This document shows, piece after piece, positions 44,501 to 53,692 of a DNA stretch of 64,000 nucleotides. Source of the DNA: JALYGJ01 sp963781705. GTDB lineage: Bacteria; Chloroflexota; Limnocylindria; Limnocylindrales; CSP1-4. A program made the position numbers and the translations under genes. The stretch lies in contig CAWAGP010000010.1 of the NCBI GenBank assembly GCA_963781705.1, positions 248,001 through 312,000 on the forward strand, given 5' to 3'. The notes beneath the pieces are model-generated. The model made no database searches, was not told the DNA's origin, and saw nothing but the letters and a program-made list of their open reading frames with translations. Each line of letters begins with the position of its first letter. Position 1 is the first letter of the stretch.

Positions 44501-45373
44501 GTGCCCAATAACCCGGTCCTGACCACCGCCCTGGCGCGGCTCGAATCGCGCTGGGGGAGCGCTGCGGTCCGCCTCGGCGGCGCGGTTGACGGTGCTCTCG
44601 CCCTGGCGCCGGTCGACGCAGCCATGCCGGAGGCGATCGGCCACGCACCGGCACTGCCGGACGAGGTCGTGCCGACCGGCTTCGCCCAGCTCGACGCGCT
44701 GCTCGGCACCGGCGGGCTGCCGCGCGGTGTGAGCGCGTCGTTCCGCGGCCCTAACTCGAGCGGCAAGACCGCGCTGGCGTTGCATTGCCTGGCCCAGGCT
44801 CAGGCGCGCGGCGGCATCGTTGCTTTCCTCGACCTGTGCCGGACCTTCGATCCGGTCGAGGCGGTTGCCCGTGGCGTCGACCTGCGCTGGTTGCTCATCC
44901 TCCGCCCGGCGGACCTCGACCAGGGCTGGGCGTTGGCCGCCGCGCTGGTCGCCGGCCGCCAGGTTGACCTGCTGGTCGTCGACCTGCCCGCGCGCCTGCG
45001 CGCGAAACACGACGATCCGCTGCGCCGGCTGGCCGCCCACGCACGGCGCGCCGGCGTGCGCATGATCGTGATCGAGCCAGCCGGTCTGGCCGGGTCACTC
45101 CACGGCGCGCTGGCTGAGACGGTCGCGCTGCGGCTCGAGCTCGAGCAACGCGCCTGGCTGCGCGCCGGCCGCGACATCGTCGGCCGGTGCGTGTCGGTCA
45201 ATATCGCCAAGAACCGTTTCGGTCCGCCCGGCCAGACGACAGACATCGAGATTCGTTACCTGGCGGACGGCGACCACGGCGCGGCGATCGAGCGTTTCTG
45301 CGATGCGCCTGCTCTATCTCGATTGGCCGCATCTCGCCTGCCGGATCGAGGCCGCCCGCGCGCGATCGGCTGA
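44501..45373 (+). CDS. imuA: ImuA, RecA-like mutasome protein
   Basis: A 290-residue RecA-like ATPase homologue of the damage-inducible mutasome, with P-loop GPNSSGKT (83-90) and a Walker B-like LLVVDLP. ImuA proteins associate with ImuB and DnaE2 to bypass DNA lesions. The GTG at 44501 is used because it is the predicted transcription start. The frame overlaps imuB by 71 bp; the last ~20 residues look like a shadow of imuB, so the true C-terminus may be shorter. Confidence 0.85.
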   Translation: MPNNPVLTTALARLESRWGSAAVRLGGAVDGALALAPVDAAMPEAIGHAPALPDEVVPTGFAQLDALLGTGGLPRGVSASFRGPNSSGKTALALHCLAQAQARGGIVAFLDLCRTFDPVEAVARGVDLRWLLILRPADLDQGWALAAALVAGRQVDLLVVDLPARLRAKHDDPLRRLAAHARRAGVRMIVIEPAGLAGSLHGALAETVALRLELEQRAWLRAGRDIVGRCVSVNIAKNRFGPPGQTTDIEIRYLADGDHGAAIERFCDAPALSRLAASRLPDRGRPRAIG

Positions 45374-46592
45374 CGGCGGCGGCGGCGAGCTGCCCGAGTT
45401 CGTCGTCATCGGCGGTCAGCCGTGGGAGCAGGGGAGCGTCCTCGATTGCAGCCCGGCCGCGCGCCGGCTTGGGGTGACGCGCGGTCAGCCACTTGGGACG
45501 GCGCATCGGCTGGTGCCCGAAGCCAGGTTCCTGGCCGCCGATCACGGCACGTATAAGCGGGCGATGGAGACGGCGCTCGATGCGCTGTCGGCGTTCACGC
45601 CGGGCATCGAGGGCGAGCACGAACCCGGAGATGGCGCGCTATGGGCAGGTCTGGCTGGGCATCGAGGGCCTGCACCGGCTGTGGGGCGATGAACAGGTCC
45701 TGGCGGCGCAGGGTGATCGACGCCGTCGCGCCACTGCTGCCCGGGCCGCCACGCGCCGGCTATCGGCAACACGCGCTTCGGCGCGCAGGTCGCCGCGGTC
45801 ATCGGCGCCGGGCACGATGCCGGCGCGGTGGCAGCGATTCCTGCCGGCGACACGGCCACTGAGGCCGCCTATCTGGCGCCGCTGCCGATCCGGCTGCTGC
45901 CGGCCGACGAAGAGGCACGCGAGCGGCTGCGCGTCTTCGGCTTGACGCGCATCGGCGAGTTCGCCGCGCTGTCCCGTTCGGCGGTCGTGGCGCGCTTCGG
46001 CGCACAGGGGGCGCTGCTGCACGATCTGGCGCGGGGCATGGACGGCCGCCCGTTACGGCCTCGCCGGCCGGTGACGCGATTGCGCGCCGAAGCGCAACTC
46101 GACCCGCCCGTCGATACGCTCGAGCCGCTGCGTTTCGTGCTGCGCAACCTGTGCGGCGCGTTGTGCGATCAGCTCAACGCGCGTGGCGCCGGCGCCACGC
46201 GCGCACTGCTCGAGCTCGGTCTCGAGCGTGGCCGTCGGACGGAGACGCTTGCGCTCGAGCAGGCCCTGCCCGAACCGGCGGCCGCGCCCGAGTTGCTCGA
46301 GCGCCTGCTGCTCGCCCGGCTGGCGGCTACGGCTCTCAACGCGCCGGTCAATCGGCTCGTGGTCGAGTTACGCGGTGAGGGTGTCGCTGCCGGGCAGCAA
46401 CTCGGCCTGTTCGCGCCACAGCTCGCTCGTGCCGCGCGGCTCGATTGGCAGCTGGCCGGCCTGGCGCTGCGGTTCGGCATCGATCGTGTGCTCCGGGCGC
46501 GCCTGCTCGATGTCGAGGCCGGCATCCCGGAGCAGCGCGTCGAGTGGTCGCCGGCAGCGAACGAGCAGCCGGCGAACGAGCGGACGGTATGA
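45303..46592 (+). pseudogene. imuB: ImuB, Y-family-like polymerase, three single-base insertions
   Basis: The inactive Y-family relative that links DnaE2 to the clamp. The N-terminus (MRLLYLDWPHLACRIE) lacks the second catalytic acidic residue, as in other ImuB. The sense of the gene moves frame near 45627, 45712 and 45761; each is explained by one extra base (EPEMARYGQVWLGIEGL, AAQVIDAVAPLL and AGIGNTRFGAQVAAV are recovered when it is removed). The rest (~45828-46592) is a clean frame with the little-finger-like region and a C-terminal FAPQLARAARLDWQL. Corrected length ~428 residues. If the insertions are real the mutasome would be broken. Confidence 0.82.
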
Positions 46593-46837
46593 CCCGCTGG
46601 CTCGGCCACCATCCGCGGATCGAAGTGGACCTCGACGCGCGCGGACAGCCGTGGCGATTGCGCTGGGAGGGTGGTAGCGAGCAGGTCGAGGTGTGCAATC
46701 GGTGGCGAGTCGACGAGGCGTGGTGGCGCCGGCCGGTCAGCCGCGATTACTACAAGCTGGCGGGCAGCCAACTGCTGGCGCTGGTCTACCTCGATCTCGT
46801 GGACGGCACGTGGCACCTGGAGCGCGTCTATGACTGA
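46589..46837 (+). CDS. DUF6504-like mutasome-associated small protein
   Basis: An 82-residue protein with WRVDEAWWRRPVSRDYYKLAGS, a pattern I associate with DUF6504 proteins encoded beside imuB and dnaE2 in actinobacteria and relatives. Its ATG overlaps the imuB stop (ATGA). It is rich in Trp and Arg and probably binds nucleic acid or DnaE2/ImuB (inference). A hairpin follows 12 bases after its stop, ending the operon. Confidence 0.72.
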   Translation: MTRWLGHHPRIEVDLDARGQPWRLRWEGGSEQVEVCNRWRVDEAWWRRPVSRDYYKLAGSQLLALVYLDLVDGTWHLERVYD

Positions 46838-46849
46838 CGGCAGATAGCA

Positions 46850-46876
46850 CTCGGCCCCGGGGAGACCGGGGCCGAG
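46850..46876 (+). terminator. Stem-loop ending the imuA-imuB operon
   Basis: 11-bp stem CTCGGCCCCGG/CCGGGGCCGAG with loop GGAGA. No T-run after it. Confidence 0.5.
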
Positions 46877-47100
46877 CTACGGAGGAGTGGTCGGCGGGCT
46901 TATCCGAGAGGAGGAGGAGCGGGCCCGAGCGACCGCGTAATTGCCCCTTTGGACGAGGCGACCCAACGGCTTGTGACGTGTTCGGACGGCCTGTTGCCAC
47001 TGAAATCGAGCTGTCAGCGATTCACGGCTTCCAGTCAGTCAGCCAAGGTCGGTCGGCCCGCGACCGTCGGTCGGCCGCGACACCCGGTCAGCGCGGCGTG

Positions 47101-47220
47101 TCAGCGGAGGGTCGGCAGACCTCCGGCCGGCACTGTCAGCACGACGATCGCCACGACCAGCCCGATGAGCACCACCACCAGCCCGGCGGCAGCGAGCACT
47201 TGAATTGGCGTGGGACGCAT
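47101..47220 (-). CDS. Small single-helix membrane protein, 39 aa
   Basis: A 39-residue protein with one hydrophobic helix (VVVLIGLVVAIVVLTV) and short polar ends. No Shine-Dalgarno, but TATCCT-N6-ATG gives the leaderless geometry seen elsewhere. It follows the 63-aa membrane gene on the same strand after 47 bases. No family recognised; real coding is plausible, not proven. Confidence 0.5.
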   Translation of the reverse strand: MRPTPIQVLAAAGLVVVLIGLVVAIVVLTVPAGGLPTLR

Positions 47221-47267
47221 GCCCAGAGGATAGCCCGCGGCGCGTCGCGCGGGCCCGGCGCAATCTC

Positions 47268-47459
47268 CTAGAGCGTGGCCGCCGAGGCGACGGCCAGGAC
47301 GGCCGGCAACCCGAACATGATCAGCGCCGTGGCGATCGCGACCAGGATCAGCGCGCGCACAAACGGCAGTACCACGTCGACCGGGCTCATCGTGCGTTTG
47401 ACGTGCGGCGCGTCGCCCGTGTTACGAACACGGCTGGCGCTGAACGGTAGGGTCGACAT
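47268..47459 (-). CDS. Small membrane protein, 63 aa
   Basis: A 63-residue protein, basic polar N-terminus then one long helix (~31-58, LPFVRALILVAIATALIMFG). AGGAG lies six bases before the ATG, which is good support for translation. No family recognised. It sits between the M23 peptidase and the 39-aa protein. Confidence 0.6.
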   Translation of the reverse strand: MSTLPFSASRVRNTGDAPHVKRTMSPVDVVLPFVRALILVAIATALIMFGLPAVLAVASAATL

Positions 47460-47545
47460 CTCGCGCTCCTGATGCTTGATCTAGAGGGTACTCAGCTTGC
47501 AGGCCCGACGCTTGCCGTTCCGCGCACGCTGGCAGCGGCCGTGGG

Positions 47546-48562
47546 TCAGGCAGATGGCAGCGGGCTGGGCGAAGGCACGGCAGTCGCCGACGGCACGGCA
47601 GTCGGCGAGGGCACGGCGGTCGGTGTGGCAACCGGCGTGGGCGATGGCGTCGGTACCGCGCCGACCTTCTCGCGCAGCTTGAGCGGCGCGTACTGGTCGC
47701 CCCATGGCAGCATGCGCAGCGGGTTGATGCGCGGACGGACAAATGGCGGATAGCCGTACGGCTGCAGGCGAGGCACGACCGGCTGCCACGGACCGTCCAT
47801 GCGGATCAACGAGTAATGGAGGTGGCAGCCGGTGGCATAGCCGGTCATGCCCTCGCGTCCGATGACGTCGCCGGCTTTGACCACCTGGCCCGGCTCGACC
47901 AGCGTCTTCTCCAGGTGCACGTAGGAGCTGCGATAGCCGTTCCCGTCGTCGATGACGATCACGATCGGCAGGGTGTTGACCTCGTTGAGTCGCTCGAGCC
48001 GCGTGTAGATGCGAGTGGCATCGCCCCAGTAGCCGAAGGACACGTCGTAGTCGCGCCCGGCCGCCAGCACGGTGCCATCGTGTGCGGCACGGATCTGGTC
48101 ACCGCAGAACGTGGCGATGTCCAGGCCGTCGTGATACGCGACGCCGTCGATGAGCACAAAGCCGCCGTCGGCCGCATCGCGCGGCGCGAAACGGCTGGTG
48201 ATCAGTGCGTTGCGCAGCGGCCACACGTAGCCGGTCAGCTGCTCGGGCTCGACGCTGTGGGCAGCGACGCTCTTGGCCCCGGCGACGACCGGCGGGCCAC
48301 TCGCATCGCTGCTCGGCGATGGCTCGGAGGAGGTGTCCGGCGAGGGCGTCGGCGCGGTGCTCTGGGCGATACCAGAGCTCTGCGCGGCGGCCGGCGTGCT
48401 CGCGGCAGACGGGGCCGGGCTGCCGGTCGCGGCGGGCGGGCGATTGCCCGCGCCCTGGATCATGGCAAGGGTCGCGGCCAGCAGCAGTACGGCAGCGACG
48501 AGCAAAGCGCCGAGAGCACGCGTCGGCGTCAGGACGGGCGTGGGGAGGGACATGCGCTGCAT
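47546..48562 (-). CDS. M23 family peptidase, membrane anchored
   Basis: A 338-residue LytM-type peptidoglycan endopeptidase or a relative. One transmembrane helix (~18-36), a Pro/Ser/Thr linker (~42-90), the M23 domain (~110-262) with zinc ligands His144/Asp148 (AYHDGLDIA) and HLH (247-249), and a repetitive Pro/Thr/Ser C-tail of ~40 residues. The metal residues are complete. ATG at 48562 or 48553; neither has a Shine-Dalgarno. It acts on the outside of the membrane. Confidence 0.87.
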   Translation of the reverse strand: MQRMSLPTPVLTPTRALGALLVAAVLLLAATLAMIQGAGNRPPAATGSPAPSAASTPAAAQSSGIAQSTAPTPSPDTSSEPSPSSDASGPPVVAGAKSVAAHSVEPEQLTGYVWPLRNALITSRFAPRDAADGGFVLIDGVAYHDGLDIATFCGDQIRAAHDGTVLAAGRDYDVSFGYWGDATRIYTRLERLNEVNTLPIVIVIDDGNGYRSSYVHLEKTLVEPGQVVKAGDVIGREGMTGYATGCHLHYSLIRMDGPWQPVVPRLQPYGYPPFVRPRINPLRMLPWGDQYAPLKLREKVGAVPTPSPTPVATPTAVPSPTAVPSATAVPSPSPLPSA

Positions 48563-48638
48563 ATCAAATCATGCTCGCGCGAGGTTCGTCGCGGACACGT
48601 GCCAAGTCTGAGTGACTGGAACATCGGCGGGCGCTGAT

Positions 48639-48738
48639 TCCGACTCCGGGTCGGAGCTTTGCCGGATTTGAGCCTCGGACGCCGCCATGCGGGCGGCTTG
48701 GGCACCGTTTGGGGGCCGAATTCAGTGTCGGAGTCGGA
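48639..48738. repeat. Inverted repeat between the M23 and dnaE2 genes
   Basis: TCCGACTCCG (48639-48648) and its inverse CGGAGTCGGA (48729-48738), 80 bases apart, in the ~300-base gap between divergent genes. It may be a paired protein site or nothing. No other structure is seen in the gap apart from the SOS site near 48836. Confidence 0.35.
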
Positions 48739-48835
48739 GAACGGGGCCAGTTGACGCCAGACCAGTCCGGGTGCCGGTAACAGGCGCGGAATTGTCCGTA
48801 CCGGCAAGGTTCGTCGACCTGGGGGACGACCGTAT

Positions 48836-48855
48836 TAGAACATGCGTTCTATTAT
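48836..48855 (+). promoter_or_regulatory. SOS-type promoter/operator of dnaE2
   Basis: TAGAACATGCGTTCTA (48836-48851), the same GAAC-N4-GTTC box as at imuA, overlaps TATTAT (48850-48855). The ATG is exactly six bases past the -10 and ten bases past the box, as at imuA. Confidence 0.8.
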
Positions 48856-48861
48856 GCGCGG

Positions 48862-51800
48862 ATGTCGAGTGGCTTCGCCGAGCTGCACTGCCATTCCAAC
48901 TTCTCGTTCCTCGATGGTGCCTCGCCGGTCGACGAGCTGGCCGAGCGCGCGGCCGAGCAGGGCCTGAGCGCGCTGGCGTTGACCGACCATCAGGGCCTGT
49001 ACGGCGCGGTCCGCTTCACCAACGCCGCGCACGAGGCCGGTGTGCGGCCCATCATCGGGCTCGAGATCGAGCTGCTCGATGCGATCGTGCCCGATCAGGG
49101 CGGACTGGTCGTTCCGCGGCGCAGGCGAAAACGGCCGGTCCGGCCGCCCGGCGACCAGTCGGTTCTGCCCGCGATACCGCCGGCCAACGGCCGGGTGGTC
49201 CGGCCGCCGGTCGACCGGCTGCTGCCGCCCGGCCAGCGCGAGCCGCGCCGCGAGGACCTGCGCGGCGTGCGCCCGCGCGAACTGGGCCCGCACCTCGTGC
49301 TGCTGGCCCGCGACATGACCGGCTATCGCAGCCTGTGCCGCCTCGTGAGCGCGGCGCATCTGGCCGGCACCAAGGGCGCGCCGCGCTTCACCCACGAGTT
49401 GGTACGGCGCAACACGGAGGGCCTGGCAGCGCTGTCTGGTTGCCGGCACGGTGAGATCGCGCGACGGCTGCTGGCCGGTGACCGCGAGGGAGCGCTCGCC
49501 GCGGCGCGCGCATGGGCCGCCGTCTTCGGCGCCGAGTTCTACCTCGAGCTGCAACACCACCTGCTGCCCGATGACGACTGGCTGGTGGCTGAGACGGTCG
49601 CGCTGGCCGGCCAGGCCGGGCTGCCACTGGTGGTCACCAACGATGCCCACTACGCACGGCCGGAGGATCGTGAGTTGCAGGACGTGCTGGTGTGCATCAG
49701 GCACGGCAAGACCATCGACGAGAGTGCGCACCTGCGCCGGCCGAACGGCGAGTACTACCTGAAGAGCGCTGCGGATATGGCTGCCCTGCCACCGGCCGTT
49801 GGCGCGCTGGGCGACGACGCCGCCCGGGCGTGGGCAGGCGGGCTGGCGATGGCAGGCGAGCTGGCGAGTCGGTGCTCGGTCGACTTCGACTTCGAGCGGT
49901 ATCGCTTCCCGGGTTTCCCGGTGCCGTCGGGTGAGACCGCCTTCTCGTACCTGGAGACGCTCTGCCACGACGGCATGCGCCACCGCTATCACCCGCTACG
50001 GCCGGCCGTGGTCAAGCAACTGGCGCACGAGCTCGAGGTCATCGAGCGCACCGGGCTGGCCGAGTTCTTCCTGATCTGCTGGGACATCATGCAGTTCTGC
50101 CGTGAGCGCGGCATCCCCGCCCAGGGTCGTGGCTCGGCGGGCGACTCGATCGTCGCCTACGTGCTGGGCATCACGCGCGTCGACCCGATTCGCCATCGGC
50201 TGCTTTTCGAGCGCTTCATCAACGAGGGCCGCACCACCTATCCCGACGTCGACATCGACTTCGCCTCGTCGCGCCGCGAGGAAGTCATCCAGTACGTCTA
50301 CGAGCGCTACGGCACCGAGCACACCGGCATGGTCTGCAACCTGGTGACCTACCGCGCCCGCTCGGCGGTGCGTGAAGTCGGCTATGCGCTGGGCTTCCCG
50401 CGTCCGTTGGTCGACCGGGTGGCCAAGGCGCTCGAGACGTACGACTCGGTCATGGTTCGGCGCGATCTCGAGGCAGAGGGCGGCTTCGCCGAGTTCTTCG
50501 CGCCAGCCGACGTTGCGGACCGCGACCTTGCCCGGGCACGCGGCCTTGTCGACGGCATGGGCCAGCTCAACGACGGCCGCGGCCCGGTACCGGTCTCGGC
50601 GCCGGCCGCGGCACTGGTCGCGGCGCGAGTCTCGGCCAAGCGGCTCGGCCGGCGAGGAGCGCAGCGCGGTCCGTCGGATGACGAGGGCGGCCCGGGCGAT
50701 ACCCCGGTCAGCGTGCGCTGGTTGCGTGAGGAGACGCCGCTACGCCGTCCGATATCGCCCCCATTGGTAAGCCCTGGGGAAGGAAGTCGATATCGAACGC
50801 AGACTGAGGTCGGAGCGATCGAGTCCACGCTTGGAATACCAGCGCGAAGCGACCCCGGGGCCCATGAGGCAGTCGAAATCGGGCGCTATGAGCGGCGTAG
50901 TACCGGGAGTAAGGATGCAGGCGATATCGGAGCCGACAGCGATCCGGCGGTAGCCCCGGACGGGACGCCGCGCGTCGCACCGGGCCACACGTCGACGATC
51001 GGCTTGTCGCCGTGGGAGCGCTGGCTGGAACTGACCGCGCGCATCGACGGTTTCCCTCGCCATCTATCGATTCACACCGGCGGGATGCTGGTGACGCAGG
51101 CGCCGCTGATCGACATCGCGCCGCTCGAGCGAGCAACGATGCCGGGTCGTGTCGTGGTGCAATACGACAAACGCGACATTGAAACGATCAAACTGATAAA
51201 ACTGGACCTGCTGGGGCTCCGGATGCTCAGCGCGATCGACGATTCGCTGAGGGACATCGCGGCCGACTGTGGCGTACATGTCGTCCTGGACCGGCTACCG
51301 GAAGACATTCCCGACGTGTTCCGGATGATCCAGGCGGCGGACACGGTGGGCGTCTTCCAGATCGAGTCGCGCGCCCAGATGCAGACGCTGCCGCGCTCGC
51401 GTCCGTGCACGCTCGATGACCTGGTCGTCGAGGTGGCGATCATTCGGCCCGGCCCGATCCAGGGCAACGCCGTCCACCCCTACCTCCGCCGCCGGCAGGG
51501 CGTTGAGGCGGTGACCTACCTGCATCCCAGCCTGCAGCCGGCGCTCGAGGAAACGCTCGGCGTGATCCTTTACCAGGAGCAGGTGATGAAGATCGCCATC
51601 GACGTGGCCGGCTTCAGCGCGGCCGAGTCGGACGGCTTCCGCCGGGCGATGGGCACGTGGCGCTCGAGCCGTGAGATGGAGAAGCTGCACGCACGTTTCG
51701 TGGACGGCTGCGTCACCGGCAGCGGCCTGGGCCACGAGCAGGCTGAGGAGCTTTTCCGCCGGGTCGCTGCCTTCGCCAGCTTTGGCTTCAACAAGAGCCA

Positions 51801-52887
51801 CGCGGCGGCGTTCGCGCGCACGGCATACGAATCGGCCTTCCTGAAGCTCTTCTATCCAGCCCAGTTCGTGGCCGGCCTGATCAACGCCCAGCCGATGGGC
51901 TTCTACCCGGTCGAGGTGCTCGTCAACGACGCCAAGCGGCACGGTGTAGCCGTGCTGCCGGTCGACGTCAATCGCAGCCGTTTTCGGACGATCACCGAGT
52001 GGGTCGGCCTGGCCGGCGAGCCACTCCCCGAAGAGGCCGGCATCGACCGCCGGCCACCGGTCGTCCAGTCGTCAGGCTGCGTCGTGCCCGACCGCCTGAC
52101 GCGAGATCGCTGGGCGGCGCCCAGCGCGCCCGGTTTTGGCATCCGACTTGGCCTGGGCCTGGTCAAGGGCATCGGCGCGACGGAGGGGGAGGCGCTCGAC
52201 GACGAAGTGGCCCGCGGCGGCCCGTTCACTTCGCTGGCCGACCTGGTCGCGCGCACCGGGCTGGCCCAGGAGGTCGTCGAAAAGCTGATCCGTGCCGGTG
52301 CGCTTGACTGCCTGGGCGTGGCGCGCCGCAAGCTGCTCTGGCAGCTCAAGGAGGTGGCAGCCGTCACGCGCCATACGCATACGCTCGACCTGCGCCTGCC
52401 ACCGACCGAGGCGCCCGAGTTGCCGGCGCCGACGGAGCTCGAGCGACTCGGCGATGCCTACGCGATCCTGTCGCTCGACGCGCGCCGCCAGGTGGTCGAA
52501 CTGTTCCGGCCTGCCCTCGGACGGCTGGGCGCGACGACCGCCGGCGCACTGAGCGATACGCGGCCGGGGCGGGTGAAGATCGGCGGCCTGGTCGTCACGC
52601 GCCAGCACCCGATGACGGCACGCGGAACTGTCTTCCTGGCGCTCGAGGACGAGACGGGCATGGTCAATGTCACGCTCTGGCCGGACACCTGGGCGCGCTT
52701 CCGGCGCACCGTCCGGCGCCACGCGCTGCTCTACGTCGAAGGGCGTCTGGAGCGCGAATCGGAGGTGGTCAACGTCATCGCCGATCAGGTCGCCTCGCTG
52801 ACCGAGATGTGCGGCCGGGTGGGCGCAGCGCAACCGATTGCCGGCGTGCGCCACATGGGTCACGCGGGCATGCGCCGCGCCGGCTGA
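48862..52887 (+). CDS. dnaE2: Error-prone DNA polymerase III alpha, DnaE2
   Basis: A 1341-residue damage-inducible polymerase. PHP domain (~1-210, FAELHCHSNFSFLDGAS, LTDHQGLYG); palm with PDVDIDF (~460-466); fingers; helix-hairpin-helix (LKGIGATEGEALDDEVA-type region, near VKGIGATEG); a C-terminal OB-fold (VKIGGLVVTRQHPMTARGTVF). Two long insertions are unusual: ~75-141 in the PHP domain, Pro/Arg-rich, and ~566-712 before GFPRHLSIHTGGMLV, which is visibly less GC-rich in part (50755-50930). The usual DnaE2 length is ~1,050-1,100. It probably works with ImuA/ImuB. The transcript looks leaderless. Confidence 0.95.
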   Translation: MSSGFAELHCHSNFSFLDGASPVDELAERAAEQGLSALALTDHQGLYGAVRFTNAAHEAGVRPIIGLEIELLDAIVPDQGGLVVPRRRRKRPVRPPGDQSVLPAIPPANGRVVRPPVDRLLPPGQREPRREDLRGVRPRELGPHLVLLARDMTGYRSLCRLVSAAHLAGTKGAPRFTHELVRRNTEGLAALSGCRHGEIARRLLAGDREGALAAARAWAAVFGAEFYLELQHHLLPDDDWLVAETVALAGQAGLPLVVTNDAHYARPEDRELQDVLVCIRHGKTIDESAHLRRPNGEYYLKSAADMAALPPAVGALGDDAARAWAGGLAMAGELASRCSVDFDFERYRFPGFPVPSGETAFSYLETLCHDGMRHRYHPLRPAVVKQLAHELEVIERTGLAEFFLICWDIMQFCRERGIPAQGRGSAGDSIVAYVLGITRVDPIRHRLLFERFINEGRTTYPDVDIDFASSRREEVIQYVYERYGTEHTGMVCNLVTYRARSAVREVGYALGFPRPLVDRVAKALETYDSVMVRRDLEAEGGFAEFFAPADVADRDLARARGLVDGMGQLNDGRGPVPVSAPAAALVAARVSAKRLGRRGAQRGPSDDEGGPGDTPVSVRWLREETPLRRPISPPLVSPGEGSRYRTQTEVGAIESTLGIPARSDPGAHEAVEIGRYERRSTGSKDAGDIGADSDPAVAPDGTPRVAPGHTSTIGLSPWERWLELTARIDGFPRHLSIHTGGMLVTQAPLIDIAPLERATMPGRVVVQYDKRDIETIKLIKLDLLGLRMLSAIDDSLRDIAADCGVHVVLDRLPEDIPDVFRMIQAADTVGVFQIESRAQMQTLPRSRPCTLDDLVVEVAIIRPGPIQGNAVHPYLRRRQGVEAVTYLHPSLQPALEETLGVILYQEQVMKIAIDVAGFSAAESDGFRRAMGTWRSSREMEKLHARFVDGCVTGSGLGHEQAEELFRRVAAFASFGFNKSHAAAFARTAYESAFLKLFYPAQFVAGLINAQPMGFYPVEVLVNDAKRHGVAVLPVDVNRSRFRTITEWVGLAGEPLPEEAGIDRRPPVVQSSGCVVPDRLTRDRWAAPSAPGFGIRLGLGLVKGIGATEGEALDDEVARGGPFTSLADLVARTGLAQEVVEKLIRAGALDCLGVARRKLLWQLKEVAAVTRHTHTLDLRLPPTEAPELPAPTELERLGDAYAILSLDARRQVVELFRPALGRLGATTAGALSDTRPGRVKIGGLVVTRQHPMTARGTVFLALEDETGMVNVTLWPDTWARFRRTVRRHALLYVEGRLERESEVVNVIADQVASLTEMCGRVGAAQPIAGVRHMGHAGMRRAG

Positions 52888-52899
52888 CCCGCGCCGCGA

Positions 52900-53604
52900 C
52901 TAGGTCGTCGGGCGCTTCGCGATCTTGCGCCCTTCCTGGCGCTCGTCGCGCCGCTTGGCGCGCTCCTTCGCCTCCTGCGCCACCTTCTTCTGGCGCGAGT
53001 TGTCCTGCATCCGCCGCAGGAAGTCCCGGTACCAGGCGGCGAAGGCCGCCGCCAGGGTGCCGTAGATGACGCCGATGGCGAGCATGTTGACCACGACCGT
53101 GGCCGGGTCGTTGGTGGTGGCCGGCGCCGTCGGGTCAGTTGCTGCACCCAGGCCGGTGGCCAGGATGGCGATCGCCCAGATGACGCCCGACAGCGCGCCG
53201 TAGATGAAACCGACCATGTATGAGGCGCGCGGAGCGACGAAGCCGGCGATGAAGAAGGTGAACAGAGCGGGCGGAATGAAGAAGAACTGCAGGTACAGGT
53301 CGGCCACCGAGGCGACTTCCGTCGGCAGCGAATCGAGGACCAGCGCCAGGGCGAGCCCGCCGACCATCAGCAGCAGCGGAATCCACATCAGCCAGCGGGT
53401 CCGGAACAGCGACGGCAGCGCCAGCAGATCGGCACGGAAATTCGGCAACTGGAACAGCTGCCGGCGCGGCGGGGCCGCTGTCGCCTCGTCCGCTGCGGGC
53501 TCGCCCTCTGTCTCGTCAGCATCCTGCGCGGCCAGTTCGGCGCGCTGTGCCTCGCGTGTTCGTCGCCGAGCCTCTGCTCGAGCCGTGTCCTTCGCGCGTG
53601 CCAG
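52900..53604 (-). CDS. Membrane protein with charged ends, probable CTG start
   Basis: A 234-residue protein: basic/acidic N-terminus (ARAKDTARAEARRRTREAQR), four hydrophobic helices (~75-200), a basic C-tail (KKVAQEAKERAKRRDERQEGRK). The start is placed at the CTG at 53604 because AAGGAG lies eight bases before it and homology-like sequence begins there; no ATG, GTG or TTG fits. An ATG is available only ~110 codons upstream in non-conserved sequence. Family not recognised. Confidence 0.65.
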   Translation of the reverse strand: MARAKDTARAEARRRTREAQRAELAAQDADETEGEPAADEATAAPPRRQLFQLPNFRADLLALPSLFRTRWLMWIPLLLMVGGLALALVLDSLPTEVASVADLYLQFFFIPPALFTFFIAGFVAPRASYMVGFIYGALSGVIWAIAILATGLGAATDPTAPATTNDPATVVVNMLAIGVIYGTLAAAFAAWYRDFLRRMQDNSRQKKVAQEAKERAKRRDERQEGRKIAKRPTT

Positions 53605-53692
53605 GGAAGTGTCTCCTTCGGTGGATGGGGGTGAAGGGCATCCTAGCGCAACGCCGTGCTGACACTCGCGGTCGCCTCCGGCGAGTCGCCGG

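Noticed and set aside
46737..47000. 87-aa open frame on the minus strand across the imu terminator
   Set aside because: No ribosome site; overlaps the DUF6504 gene and the hairpin.
48639..48738. Inverted repeat as insertion-sequence ends
   Set aside because: Only 80 bases between arms and no target duplication or transposase.
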